DNA from: Psettodes erumei
Lineage: Eukaryota; Chordata; Actinopteri; Pleuronectiformes; Psettodidae
Direction of reading: 5' to 3'
NCBI GenBank assembly: GCA_016785225.1
Contig: JAFBJZ010000781.1
Location: 3,100,001-3,164,000, forward strand
DNA: 64,000 nt
The notes below the pieces were generated by a model. That model searched no databases. It had not been told where the DNA came from and saw only the letters and a list, made by a program, of their open reading frames with translations. The translations under genes and the position numbers were made by a program. Shown piece after piece: positions 36,110-46,970 of this stretch (the stretch's first letter is position 1; each line of letters starts with the position of its first letter).

Positions 36110-37110
36110 AACCTCCTCGCAAGCATATAACCACACTGACTGTGGGTCTGGAGTTCCACCTTTAATGGCCTATGCATGTTATTCTTCTACTGGAGCTTAA
36201 GCCTGTAATTGTATGAGAGCAGTTAATGAGGTAACAGGATCATTAATAGGATCAGGGGGTACGTCAGTTACATCAGCCCCCAGTACATAATAGGACGTGC
36301 AGCTTCCTTAGCCGCTTTATCAGCAGCGTTACTGCCAGCTGCGCCATGTGCAGGGCACTTAATGACAGCGAGAGAGGCTGGCAATATCATAGCATTTGGC
36401 AAATCAGAAATTGGAGGACCAAGTGAGCCTGGCCATCGTTTAGCATGCACAAAGCCCCTCCGTCGAGATACGGCACCATTAAGGTGGCAAGACAGAGTGT
36501 GCATAACTGGGGTTAGTATTAATTTTGCAAGATTTTCCTGTCCCTAAGTGACATGCAGCTGCCAAAGCCTTTACTTCTGCAGCTGGTGCTGACAGTGGTG
36601 ACAACAGGGGGATTGAAACTAGCACTTCAAATGAGTCATTTGACGGCAGCGGGAGCCCTCCACAAACATATTGCACTGAGCATGAGGTGGATGTTCTGCA
36701 CTTCTCACTGCTGTTCAGATGCGGCAACACAGTCACGAAGATCACTTTCATGTGGCAGTATCAGCCATTCAGCTGGTTCAACAGTTCGACAACATACATT
36801 GACAAGTTCGGGAGCAGCTGATGTGTAACGTCATAACCTCTGCAGTGAGCTTCAGCGATGACAAAACTAGGCGAGGTGTGACTGGTTGGTCCATTTTCAT
36901 AGCCAAATGCAGCAGCTGTAAGTCCCCTGTGAAAGGCCGGTGTCCCTCGTATTGAAGTTGTGTGCTAAAGTAGGCTACAGGCTGCATACTGGGCCCATTC
37001 TGCTGAGTCAGCACAGCACTGACAAACCCTTGTTTTTTAGCTGCAAACACATGAAATAGCTCCTGTTTAGCGACAGGTCCGCAAAAGATATTTCAGCAAC
37101 TTCAGTGCAC
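36110..37110 (-). pseudogene. Endogenous retrovirus pol remnant (RNase H region), antisense
   Basis: On the minus strand, open pieces at 37050-36778, 36751-36479 and 36504-36268 together resemble the region from the end of reverse transcriptase through RNase H of fish retroviral pol. Recognisable phrases are VSAVLTQQNG followed by PVAYFSTQL, then APAAEVKALAAACHLGTGKS, then a KCPAHG motif followed by an Ala/Lys-rich helix (ADKAAKEAA). Below 36268 a trace (GGTPDPQS) of the link to integrase persists through stop codons. Reading requires frame changes, several stops interrupt it, and the motif that normally carries an RNase H catalytic Asp (YTDS) reads NTNP. No gag, env or matching LTR pair was found. 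It is a dead copy, antisense within galnt9 intron 2. Confidence 0.75.
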
Positions 37111-37129
37111 GTACGCACCGAGTCACTGT

Positions 37130-37475
37130 GATTTTTTTCGTAGTTTCCTTTGCGTGTCTCATAGTTTTCAGTTTTCCATGTGTGATCGTTTGCCCCGCCC
37201 TAACGTGTTCCACCTGGGCCTCATTGTCTCTGCCTCCCTTTTGCGTATAAGTCTTGGTCTGTCCCTTTGTCTTTGACAGTTCGTCTTTTTTCTTTTGTGG
37301 TCTTGTTCAGCCCCCTATCTTCTTCAGCTTTGTTTCCCTGCCTTGCTTGCTAGCTCTGGATTTTTCTTTGTTTTTCATTTTTACCTTTTGCACCAGGTTT
37401 TTAGTTTTTTATTTGGATGCTGTTGCTTTTTGATTGAATCCTTCACTCCTCCTCCCTGGCTGTCTGCCATCTAAC
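37130..37475 (+). repeat. Promoter-like interspersed repeat, possible solo LTR
   Basis: A pyrimidine-rich block contains TGCCCCGCCC, then GTTCCACCTGGGCCTCATTG, a TATA-like TGCGTATAAGTC, then T- and CT-rich sequence ending CTGGCTGTCTGCCATC. From memory this string of phrases occurs in many fish intergenic repeats, and the order GC box, TATA-like box, T-rich leader is LTR-like. It lies next to the antisense pol remnant but reads in the opposite direction, so the two are probably separate insertions. Boundaries are approximate. Confidence 0.45.
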
Positions 37476-37846
37476 AGGTATAACAATATCATGATATGTA
37501 CCTTCCATCACCTCCCAAAGTTAATTATCCTCATTAGCTTTGCTATTTTTGTTGTACAGTAGTGTACAGTGCATGGCATCATCCTATAGTCATGTTGTAG
37601 GGTTTGTATGAATGGCTTCCAGGCAATAAACTGCATTCACAATGCAGTGTCAGCCTGTAATTCCAGTCACTTTCACTGTAGTCATCATCCTATGCTAATT
37701 TGCAGCCTGTACAGTAACCTTTTTTGGCTTTATATCTTCTTGTCAAACCCACACAGAGGAAGCTACTGGATATTTGTTTTTCTCCTTAAATGATATGCTA
37801 ATGATAAATTATCACTGACTAATAATCCTTAATGTATCTCGAACAG

Positions 37847-38013
37847 GTGCAAGCAGTTGACATACCCGGAGGACCTTCCTCAGATCTCTGTAGTCTTCAT
37901 TTTCGTGAACGAAGCACTGTCGGTGATCCTGCGATCCGTCCACAGCGTGGTCAACCACACACCAGCACACCTGCTCAAGGAGATCATCCTGGTGGACGAC
38001 AACAGTGACAGCG
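37847..38013 (+). CDS. galnt9: galnt9 exon 3: nucleotide-sugar binding start of GT-A fold
   Basis: Encodes the end of codon 141 to residue 196 plus one base. The acceptor is GAACAG and the donor GTAAGA (phase 1). The product opens with a Cys-Lys (CKQLTYPEDLPQIS), then the first beta strand and helix of the GT-A fold (VVFIFVNEALSVILRSVHSV), an N-glycosylation sequon N-H-T at residue 177, and LLKEIILVDDNSDS with the conserved Asp pair at 191-192. Subfamily members have FVNEA where classical enzymes have FHNEA or similar. Identity with known GALNT9 is almost complete across this exon. Confidence 0.96.
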
Positions 38014-39075
38014 GTAAGACCTCCTACAACCTTATTAACAGCTTTGATCCAGTATCTCTCTCTGTCTGCCATGTTTCTCTTCTCTACATGTATCCTCTCA
38101 GTCCTCTAAGAATTCACAAAACCTGTAGAACCTGCAGTTTATGTCTAAAGATATAGGTTTGCCTATTCAGATGAGACAGTCACGCTTATTATCATGTTTT
38201 TTATGTCCTGGTGGTGCATATTATACACATGGGTTAGCCTGATCCTGTTGGCCTCCTGTAAGGGTAGTCAGTTTTTTATGTTATAGTTCTTGTGCATATT
38301 ATGGAGCGTGAATGTGTGTTGGTGTGTGTGAGAGGCAATTTTCTGTGTGTGTGTTTGGTTTGTGAGTAACTCCTGAAGGACAGAACCCCTTAGGGTGGAC
38401 TCCACAACACCAGGTTCTAAAATAGCTTGACGAAGGAGGGAAGACAAGGATGGGATTTATCTCATCCTTTCCTAAACTGCAGTGTACTGCTGTCTCCATG
38501 GTGATATGGGCACGTGCTTCAGTTACCTCCACACTGTGACGTCCACAGCAGCTGACGATGCCCGGCTCCACATCCCAGAAGCGTTCCTGTTTGGAGAGGG
38601 AGGGACAGTGAACTAGATTCTAGATGACACTTGGCCCTCCTTCACTTGGCACAGAGTAACGGGCTTGCCTCCCCTCAGGCTGGCTGAGGAAAAGGGTGCA
38701 TAAATAACATACTGAACGAAGGCCGAGAAGGAGTTGCTACTGGCACACACTCCCTGCTGAGGCTCTAACTGCCTACCATTAAACTGGGAGCTGTTAAAAT
38801 CCAGTGAACAGACGAAAATGAAAGACAACTCCTCCTCTCATTATGCTGTTGCGTCTGTCCCACACATTTTGCCTCTAGTAAGAGTTGTCCCAAAATACAT
38901 TTCTGAAAGAAAACTCTACTTTCACTGTATTTTTCACATTTCCTTCTCGAGCCCATAAAACTTTATTGTTGTGAGGGCGCACAGGACTGAAACAGCACTT
39001 GGAGTCTGATGGTACACAGAACTGACTGAAATCCATAATGAAATTGTTTCAGTACTTGGAGCAACTCTGAATACG

Positions 39076-39499
39076 TTAAAGCTGCAATAATCAATATTTT
39101 GATATAAAAAATAACCTTGCATACTGTGAACGGTGTTACTCGTAGTGACAAAACCCATCTGACTGTGCACCGCAGCTCTGTGGAACCTCTTAGTGTCTTT
39201 CAGCTCACTGTTTTGGATTTCGGGCAAAATAAATAAGCAGTTAGCAGCTAGCTGGGGAAAACAGCGGAGCACATTTCCCTCAGTGGTTAGTGGAGACTAA
39301 AGTAGAGCTATCAGTGAAAAATGACTGAGTTGTCTGAAACAACCAAATAAATGTTAATGTTGTAAAGTCTGGTTAGTCTAGTTAACATTTCATGGTATCA
39401 GCCTTATAATGTGATCATAAGTCAGTGTTGTGTTCACAGATTTATTTTGGCTCCCTCCAAGTTGCAAAAACAAAGAAAAATCAATGATTGCAGGTTTAA
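39076..39499. mobile_element. MITE-like element with TTAA-containing inverted ends
   Basis: About 424 bp, non-coding. The left end TTAAAGCTGCAATAATCAAT and the reverse complement of the right end, TTAAACCTGCAATCATTGAT, agree at 16 of 20 positions, giving terminal inverted repeats that begin with TTAA. The interior includes TTAGCAGCTAGCTGGGG and AGTGGTTAGTGGAGACTAAA, phrases I recall from common fish repeats. The TTAA could be target duplication or part of the ends. The superfamily is not certain because the ends do not start CCC as in typical piggyBac. Confidence 0.6.
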
Positions 39500-42400
39500 G
39501 AAACGATACTGATCAAAGAATAAGTAAACTGCACAGGATTTTTTTGTTTTTTGTGTGTAGGTTTTGACGCTGAGGAAACACCTTCATCAACAAATGACTG
39601 GACATGTCAATTAAATAACATGTCTGATATTCTGATATTTAAATCACACATTTTAAAACCCATTCCCCTTCCCACCAGATTAACATTCAGGAGATTCCCG
39701 CTATCTGTAATAATCACAGGTCACGCACAGAAACTCATCCAAATTGTTAATGTGAATAAAGTTCTCTCCACCCACAAAGTGTGACAAATTGAAACTGAAT
39801 TATAAGCTGTGTCCAAAACAGCCGAGAGCAAAACAAAGAGCTGAACTCATGTCATAGCTGCTGCTTCTGTCACTTCTTTACTTACCTTTTGTTGTAAAGC
39901 ATCACAGACGGGCAATTAACATTAGTGTGCTGTGTGCAGTTCACTGACATCATGCTACAGGATGAGAAGGTGTCCATGTTTTTGCTGTCCACTTGTGCAT
40001 CTTCAATGAAAGTTCAAGTTTAGGTCACTATCCACGAAGCGGCATATCTGTCAGCTGCTCTTCCCCCGTGTTTACCAACAGTGATGATAATTTGCACAGA
40101 TGTGGGTGCTGATTCTTGGGAGCTGATCTGCTCTGGCGTTAGATAATTAACATGCAGCCTGGGCTGCTTGACCTTTTCTGGATGGCGCTGTCTGTCCCCT
40201 CTCATTTAAACAAGGCTCAGCGAGATGCATGCAGGTACAGCCACACTCCCTCCCGGCATGATGAGTCACTCACAGGAAGCATGTTTGCCTTGTCACCGCT
40301 CTGCATTACCTTTGCTGGGACAGCAGGTGACATTTATTGGTGGCTGAGAGGTTTATTCACAGCGCCGACTCAAGCAGTCTGAACTTCATTCAGATTCTCT
40401 TTGATGAGCTTTAGATGACTCCAGCTCATTAATGTTCGCCACGTTAGCAGCAAGGAAAGACTTAAAGAGCCCTACAGGATTCAGTTCCAGCTAATACCAC
40501 CACCAAATTGATAAGTTAATGATTGAAAGAAAACAGGATATAATCTGAGAACCAGCTGAGTACAGTTTGTAATATTCATTACAAGCGAAGCTGAATTACT
40601 CTAAACATTTCAGAAATGAAATCTGATTGAAGCCTCTGAAAAGAGGATGTTCGCAGCAGAATAGTGCTGGAAATTTGTCTGACACACTGTGGCACTGACT
40701 GTTCAGTTGCACCAAATGATTAACAAGTAAGAGCTTGTCTTTGTTCCACTCAAGCTGAGACGCCCGCATATCTACCTGTAAAACCTCACATTAAGCATTC
40801 AGTCCCTATACCGCAGGCAGGAAGTATAGTGTACAGTATCTTTCCATCTGTAGAACAGGCATTACAGTCAGCTAACATTCAAATTAATAGTTGTATTCAA
40901 GCAGGGCAGGAATAGACAGAGAGCAGAGAAAAGGAATTTAATTCAGGTTGGAGTGTATCTGTGACGGTTGTTTTCATAATTGATCTGTCGGTGATATAGA
41001 GCTAATCAAGCACAGCAGAATTTTAAATGCAACAGCTGTAATAGTGTTAAGAGTGGGTTAAGGGTGAAGGAGCCAGAAAACATTAACCAATTTACCATTG
41101 TGCTGTTTCCAATAAACGTGTGAGAGGTGGATAACCTCCATATTGCTGACATGCTGCTGCCCAGATTATTTCTGCAAAGCACAGGTCCGCTGCCAAACCG
41201 TTTCCCACTTAACAGTGAGGGGCTACAGCGTACTGGAGCATGTGGATGATATAAGCTGTTTTGTGGGGATAAGGATATCATTTTACTTTCGGGGACAGTG
41301 TTTTTCAATACTTAATGAACATCACATTAATGGTGGTGAGCACTCTACTCATCACGTAATTTCTCAAGTCTGCTTGTGACTGATCAAAGTGATGAGTTTC
41401 AGGCCGCTTGTGTTAAAGACAAGTCTGTAACCCCCTGTTTGAAGAATACAGCCTGTGGTTTTTGTAGCAGGAGTAAATCTTTTTCTCTGACGATGATCAT
41501 TTCACTTTACAACACCTTTTGTGAAGACACAACAAAACACAAACTGAGGCCGATCTTACCGAACATCCTGCAGGTTATTTTGGATACAGGTATACTGCCA
41601 GTTAATGAGCACCCAGGAGGCAGAATGTGGGAAGACATAATTCAAGCCTTGCAGCATGTCAGTGAATTCTGAGGCTTTACCACAGTTTAAATAATTAAAA
41701 GCATGTTTGATACATCTCCACCAGCTAACCTTAACACAGCAGTACCCATAATCGTCCATGTCACCAGAGGAATTCATGGTGCTCCTATGTGAAGTCAACT
41801 ATGTATTAATTTTGAATTCATAGTGTGGTGGATAGTTGTTTGTCCTCCACTACTGTATGTTGCACTGCCAGTCATTTAAAATGTATTCCCTGCTCCATAA
41901 CTCTGGTTCTCATGGATGCTGTCCAGCGTTTTATTTGCTGGGATCACAGGGAGGCCCATAACTTTTCTCCTTCCTAGAAGGAGCCCAGTAATTATTACAC
42001 TCTAATAGCTTTTATCATATTGTCGCTTCAGGGTAGGCTGATGATTAAAGATCCTTTTGCTCAGGTTTGAATCTTTCAACAGTGCAAATAGAACCAAACT
42101 GCAAAGGTCTTTGGTCCCTTGCTGCGGTACAATGCAGCTTTTAACAGTGACTTTTTCAAACAGGAATTCAGTAAAGAAGAACTTTAATTATGCATGCATT
42201 ATTTTACGTGACATCGGTACTGAATGCTAACAGCATGCTCATTTATACCCACCATTCTCAGATGGTTTAAACAAAAGATAACAAAGAGATGAAAGAGGAA
42301 AGGTCTAACTTTGATGAGTCCGGCTCTCTGGATGGAGAGCGAACTGCCATTTATCAAACTTTTTATTTAAGGTGTATTAATATTTTCCTTTTGATTTGTA

Positions 42401-42504
42401 ACTTCTTGTGGGTGGAGGAGATCACCCAGCACTGAAGGTTCCTTTTAATCCCAGTTTTTGTTGTGAAAGTGTTCTAAAATGATCATCAGATCTCATCTTC
42501 ATAT

Positions 42505-43040
42505 GAGACACTCTTGGAAGAAGTGTTCAAACCCTTTACTTAAGTACATTTAACTAAACTTAAATAAAAGTACCAATAAATCAATGAGAAAAACACTACA
42601 TTCAAAGTAAAAGTCCTGCATCCAAAATCCAACCAAATTAAAAGTACAGAATTATTATCATGATAATAATCCTGAAGCATCAAAAGTAAGAAATTTATGT
42701 TGTATTATGTTGCAAGCAGAAAATTTACTTGTCATATATAGATAAGTAATTACTAATCAATTAATGAATCCAATCATTCTTACCCTGGGGGTACGGCTCC
42801 TAGATAGACATTTGGAATGTGACGGGCTCCAACTAAATAAAGCTTTTTTCTGTGAAGAGACAAACAAAACGTTATGAAGCAGTCATTAGTAATGCATTGT
42901 GCTTCATAAACTTACGTGTTTTTTAAGGTTGATTAATAACTAGATTCCCTTTAATGTAGTGGGGTAGAAGTTTACAGTAGTATAAACAGAAATACTCAGT
43001 TAAAGTGCAAGTACCTGAAATAAACTGGGCATAAAAGTAG
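42505..43040. repeat. Fish interspersed repeat with AAGTAAAAGTA-type motifs
   Basis: Begins near CTTGGAAGAAGTGTTCAAAC, followed by CTTTACTTAAGTACATTT, CAAAGTAAAAGTCCTGCATC and AAATTAAAAGTACAGAATTA, and ends with ACTCAGTTAAAGTGCAAGTA. I recall this family as very frequent in percomorph introns. The middle (about 42770-42900, with CCTGGGGGTACGGCTCC and CCAACTAAATAAAGCTTTT) differs and may be a nested insertion. Edges are approximate. No coding content. Confidence 0.5.
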
Positions 43041-44529
43041 CACTGAAATAACACATCCACAGACAGAAACAGAGAGAAACCAAGTTCCCATGACTCAGTA
43101 GTTGCTTTTATATGGTGTCAAAGGCTAACGCCCGTTTGCGTCGAGGGTCACTGCTTCCAAATTCATCCACTTTCTCTGTAGCAGTCGCTGCTCAACGTTA
43201 AGACCTTCAGCAAGAAAAACCTGAACAAATCCTTGCAATCCCTCCACTCACTGCATCTCCTCAGTCTTACAGACAGGGTACAAGACATTTTTTTTTAAAC
43301 TTTCACTGGCTGATTTATGTTGCGAGCCAAAGTCAGAAGCTAGGTGTGGATGGTGTACAGTGTGCCACAAGCATCCTTATTAATCTCTCCCTGAGAAAGT
43401 GGAATGCTCAGCAGTTACCCGCGGGGAGAAGCTCATCCAGCCATCTATCCTAACAAAACACAGACAGCAATTTTTGTGCAACTGGCTTTTTATCCAGCAA
43501 ACTTTGTTTCCGGTGGTGACAGCCTGCGTCATCTGTGGGAGCAGAGGAGGAGAGATGTTCCAATCCGGCTGCAACACAGACCTCAGCAGAGGGATGCATA
43601 TGATAGTGACACCGTACAGCAACATGCATTGTAACTTGGAACCTGTTACATTCAGACTCATTAAATAAATGCCACCGTACTTCAAGTATAGTTATATAGA
43701 TTTAATGGCAGTTTCACCCTCTTTTCTCTCAAACAATAATGGGCTGCTGAACAAAACAGCTTCCTCTCATTATTCTCCACCACTCATTGTTCTCCCACCA
43801 TGTATGTAGCTGAAAGCTACCAGTAGTGTAACACCCCTTTGCTTCACAATTTGGGGGTGGGCACAAGTTCAACATTGCCCAGGGTGAGGCCGTTATTTAT
43901 TATGGAGAGCAGCAATAAAGGCTGCAATGATTTTTTTGCCAGTTTTTTGCGGTTTCGGTCTCAAACCCAAACTATGCTAAGCTTCAGAAAATGCTGCCAA
44001 TGAGAGTCTTGCACTGATTGAAGGTGACTTATGGTGCCTACAATTTTAATGCACAAAGAATGGTATAAAAATTAATTTTTACCCTTAATCTCCTAATTCT
44101 GTGAGTCCAGAATAGACAATTGATATTTTGGATAATTACATTCAGATGTTGTCCATGTCACTGTTGTTTTGTGCTGCTCTTGCACAAGCTGTTGTTGCTG
44201 TTGTGCATTTGGTCTGAGACTATGTTGGCTCGCCTCTACTAAAAGAGGAGACATGGAACTTCTGGTAATTACATGTTGTGTCTACATAGCAGACTTGCTA
44301 ACATTAGCCACTTTGATGGATGCAAGTCAGGTTTTGGCTTTGTCAGTGCTGGAGGGTGCGTAAACCCCACAGCTTCTCTGGGAGACTAGTGGGGCTAATG
44401 TTAATGCAGGCTTTAGAGGTGTTCAAAGTCACCTGTTCTGACTAACAAAAGCAATATACAAAAACTGTTTATAAGTGACGTGCCTAACACTGGTTACCAT
44501 GAAGTGTATGCTTCTTAAGCTAAAACTGT

Positions 44530-44556
44530 AAAAAAAAAAAAAAAAAAAAAAAAAAA
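44530..44556. repeat. A27 homopolymer
   Basis: Twenty-seven consecutive A, about 180 bp before exon 4. It might be the tail of a retroposed sequence on the + strand, but I recognised nothing upstream of it and saw no target duplication. Confidence 0.85.
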
Positions 44557-44629
44557 CATCAAAATGAACACATATTTTCAGTCCTGACACAAAGACTGAA
44601 AGGGAAAACCCATTCGACATGAGAGCTGG

Positions 44630-44643
44630 GTTACCTTGGAAAC
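44630..44643. promoter_or_regulatory. Weak RFX X-box-like site before exon 4
   Basis: GTTACCTTGGAAAC fits the X-box consensus at 12 of 14 positions. It lies about 95 bp upstream of exon 4. Confidence 0.2.
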
Positions 44644-44738
44644 ACGTTATCATTTACTTCAGCTGCCTGGTCAATGAACTCCCAATTTCATTTGGATGTT
44701 GTTTAAAAGAGGACTCTCTCTTATCTGCTCTCTTTCAG

Positions 44739-44913
44739 TGGAGCTGAAATTCAACTTGGACCAGTATGTCAACAAGCGCTACCCAGGCTTAGTGAAGATC
44801 GTGAGGAACAGCAAGCGTGAGGGCCTGATCCGTGCCAGAATACACGGCTGGAACGCAGCCACGGCTCCCGTCGTCGGCTTCTTTGATGCCCACGTCGAGT
44901 TCAACACTGGCTG
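44739..44913 (+). CDS. galnt9: galnt9 exon 4: GT-A core with DxH metal motif
   Basis: Encodes codon 197 (split) to 254 plus two bases of W255. The acceptor is TTTCAG and the donor GTAAGA (phase 2). The product runs from VELKFNLDQYVNKRYPGL through KIVRNSKREGLIRARIHGWN to APVVGFFDAHVEFNTGW. REGLIRAR is the conserved sugar-nucleotide contact stretch. Asp246-Ala247-His248 is the DxH motif that binds Mn2+ and UDP-GalNAc and is intact. The third metal ligand of the family, a later His, lies in an exon beyond the window. No frameshift. Confidence 0.96.
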
Positions 44914-46944
44914 GTAAGAAAAAGGTCATGTTTAACATGAGGAGGTCTAGGATGTTTTCTCTGTCCTTTCCCATCTTAGCCTTTGTGGTTTGCTTTTCAT
45001 GTTTTCAGTACAGAGGGATGTCATGTAGGATAATTATCATTGAGATATGCAGTTTAGTCTGCCCTAAGCTTTTTAACATACCGCCAGGCCAGTCTGAAGC
45101 GAGACAGCACTTTCTAGCAACAAGATCCTTATTATCACTAAGGGTCTATCGTTAATAAGCTTTTTTTCTCTTGCATCTCGTTTTAAATTGTGAGTAATGC
45201 TTTGGTTAATGCTGAATAAAAATACATCCCAATTTTAATGGCAGTACCTGTCCTTCACTTTCACACACGTATGATAATAGAGAGAGAGTCAAACAGTGTG
45301 AAAGGCAAGAGTGGGTGTAATTAAGGAGGGAGCTCAAACGTTGAGCATTTTAACATTTTTTTTTTGCAGGTTCTGGACTTTTTTTGCAATATGACATTAC
45401 TTCTGTGAGTTTCAGTCCAATGTCTGCCGGCTGCTCAAATTTACCAGCAAATAAGTCATTCAAATAGATGTAATCGGCACCTAATTTGAGCCTGTCATGC
45501 TGTCAGTGTTTGAAGATGAAGTGTGGCTTTTGTTCCCTGGGAAACTGCCTGGAAAGCAAGAGGAAGGCAAGGAGAGGAAAAGAGTGAGGGATGGCGGAGG
45601 AGAGCAGAAGAAAGTCATTTTAGTTGTAAATTGTGTACGGTGTCCTTTTGATGCAGTTCAGCATTTTTACCGAACAAGATACTAGGGATGTAAACAAATA
45701 TAAATGCATCTTTTGGATCACCTGACTGACACAATTTGTCCCATTTGTTGCACCACTTCCTCAGTCAAATCAGAACATACAGACATGGTATACACACTGC
45801 TACAATCAGGCAGAGCTCGTTTTACAGCGGCGGCAAGTGTTTTCCAATGTCCTTTAAGGATAAATATCCCTGCATATCTACTGCAGTGTGTTATTATCTG
45901 GTCAATGTGAACAGGAACTACTAGTGGCCAAATAAGGATGGCAAATTGCCATCAAACAGACTACTGGCTAAACACCTTATTCAGTATTCTGGCATGTATT
46001 GGTTCTTAGTTTTTTCATCTACACATTAAAACAACATCAACATTGTGCATACAGTTAAACTATTATGTTACTATGTGAGCAGATTACGTTACACCTGTAC
46101 CTCTGAGGAGTATAAACAACAGAAAACGATACAAAGGTGATACAAATATTTTTTTATGACATAAACAGGTACACACACAGATGGTAGCTCTGCATTATAT
46201 CCTGATTAAATACTGCCATGATCATACATCAGGCCTGACAACTTAGGGTATTTTTATGTTTATGTATTGACTGGTATAGTAAAAACTGTTTCAGGATGTG
46301 CAGACAATGCTTAGGATGAAGAAAGCATAAACATATTACCATGTATTTGTCAGCCACCACACACTGTGACCTTGCGACCCTTACAAAGGGATGATTTGAT
46401 GCCCTTGATTGTTTCCTCTTGGCAGACTCTTTAATAGTGTGAATGGGAACCGGAGACCCTGAGGCTGTGCAAGGCGGGCACTCAGGGAGAAAGCTGCATC
46501 ATTGCCGAGGTGCATTACTGATGATAACTGATCCCCCTGGTAGTTCCCGTATTTGTTTCCACATCTGATTTTGCTCAGAAATAGACGTACCTTTCTTGCC
46601 CCCACATAACCCATTCACCTCTGTATAGGCTCCTCATCATTACTGGTGAATGCCTCTCAGAGTTAGTACATCTGCTGCCTTCGTGTGAATTTCACACACC
46701 CCGTCCTTCTGTCAGCCCCTCACCCACATCCCTGCCTCCATCTTCCTTTGATAACCCACCGCCTGGGTTTTTTTCTTTTTTGGTGCATCAGATATGCTTT
46801 TGCATAAGGTTCTACTTAGTGTATCAATGAAAAGTAGAGCAGATTCCCTGTGATTTTTCGAGTAGATGCTGGGGAATGAGATATAGTGATGGAGGAGATG
46901 ATGACAGACATCGTTGAGAAGCTTATTCGTATTGCTTGGATTTC

Positions 46945-46970
46945 TGTGTGTGTGTGTGTGTGTGTGTGTG
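46945..46970. repeat. (TG)13 microsatellite
   Basis: Perfect TG array in galnt9 intron 4. Confidence 0.95.

Larger units (their letters stand above)
26743..37846 (+). other. galnt9: galnt9 intron 2 (11.1 kb)
   Basis: GTATGT...GAACAG intron, phase 2. Contents: a G12 run (27633-27644), a near-consensus RFX X-box (29384-29397), a (CA)22 array (33495-33538), a TG array (34564-34594), an AT run near 35068-35080, an antisense endogenous-retrovirus pol remnant (about 36110-37110) and a promoter-like repeat (about 37130-37475). The stretches 27650-29380 and 29400-33490 show no gene. The blocks 31270-31560 and 34040-34260 look unusually non-repetitive and are places to test for conserved enhancers. 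Confidence 0.85.
38014..44738 (+). other. galnt9: galnt9 intron 3 (6.7 kb)
   Basis: GTAAGA...TTTCAG intron, phase 1. It contains a TTAA-bounded inverted-repeat element (39076-39499), a long fish-type repeat (about 42505-43040), an A27 run (44530-44556) and a weak X-box match (44630-44643). The spans 39500-42500 and 43040-44500 show no gene. Confidence 0.85.

Noticed and set aside
44530..44556. A27 run as the tail of a retroposed pseudogene
   Set aside because: No gene-like sequence precedes it and no target duplication was seen; left as a homopolymer.
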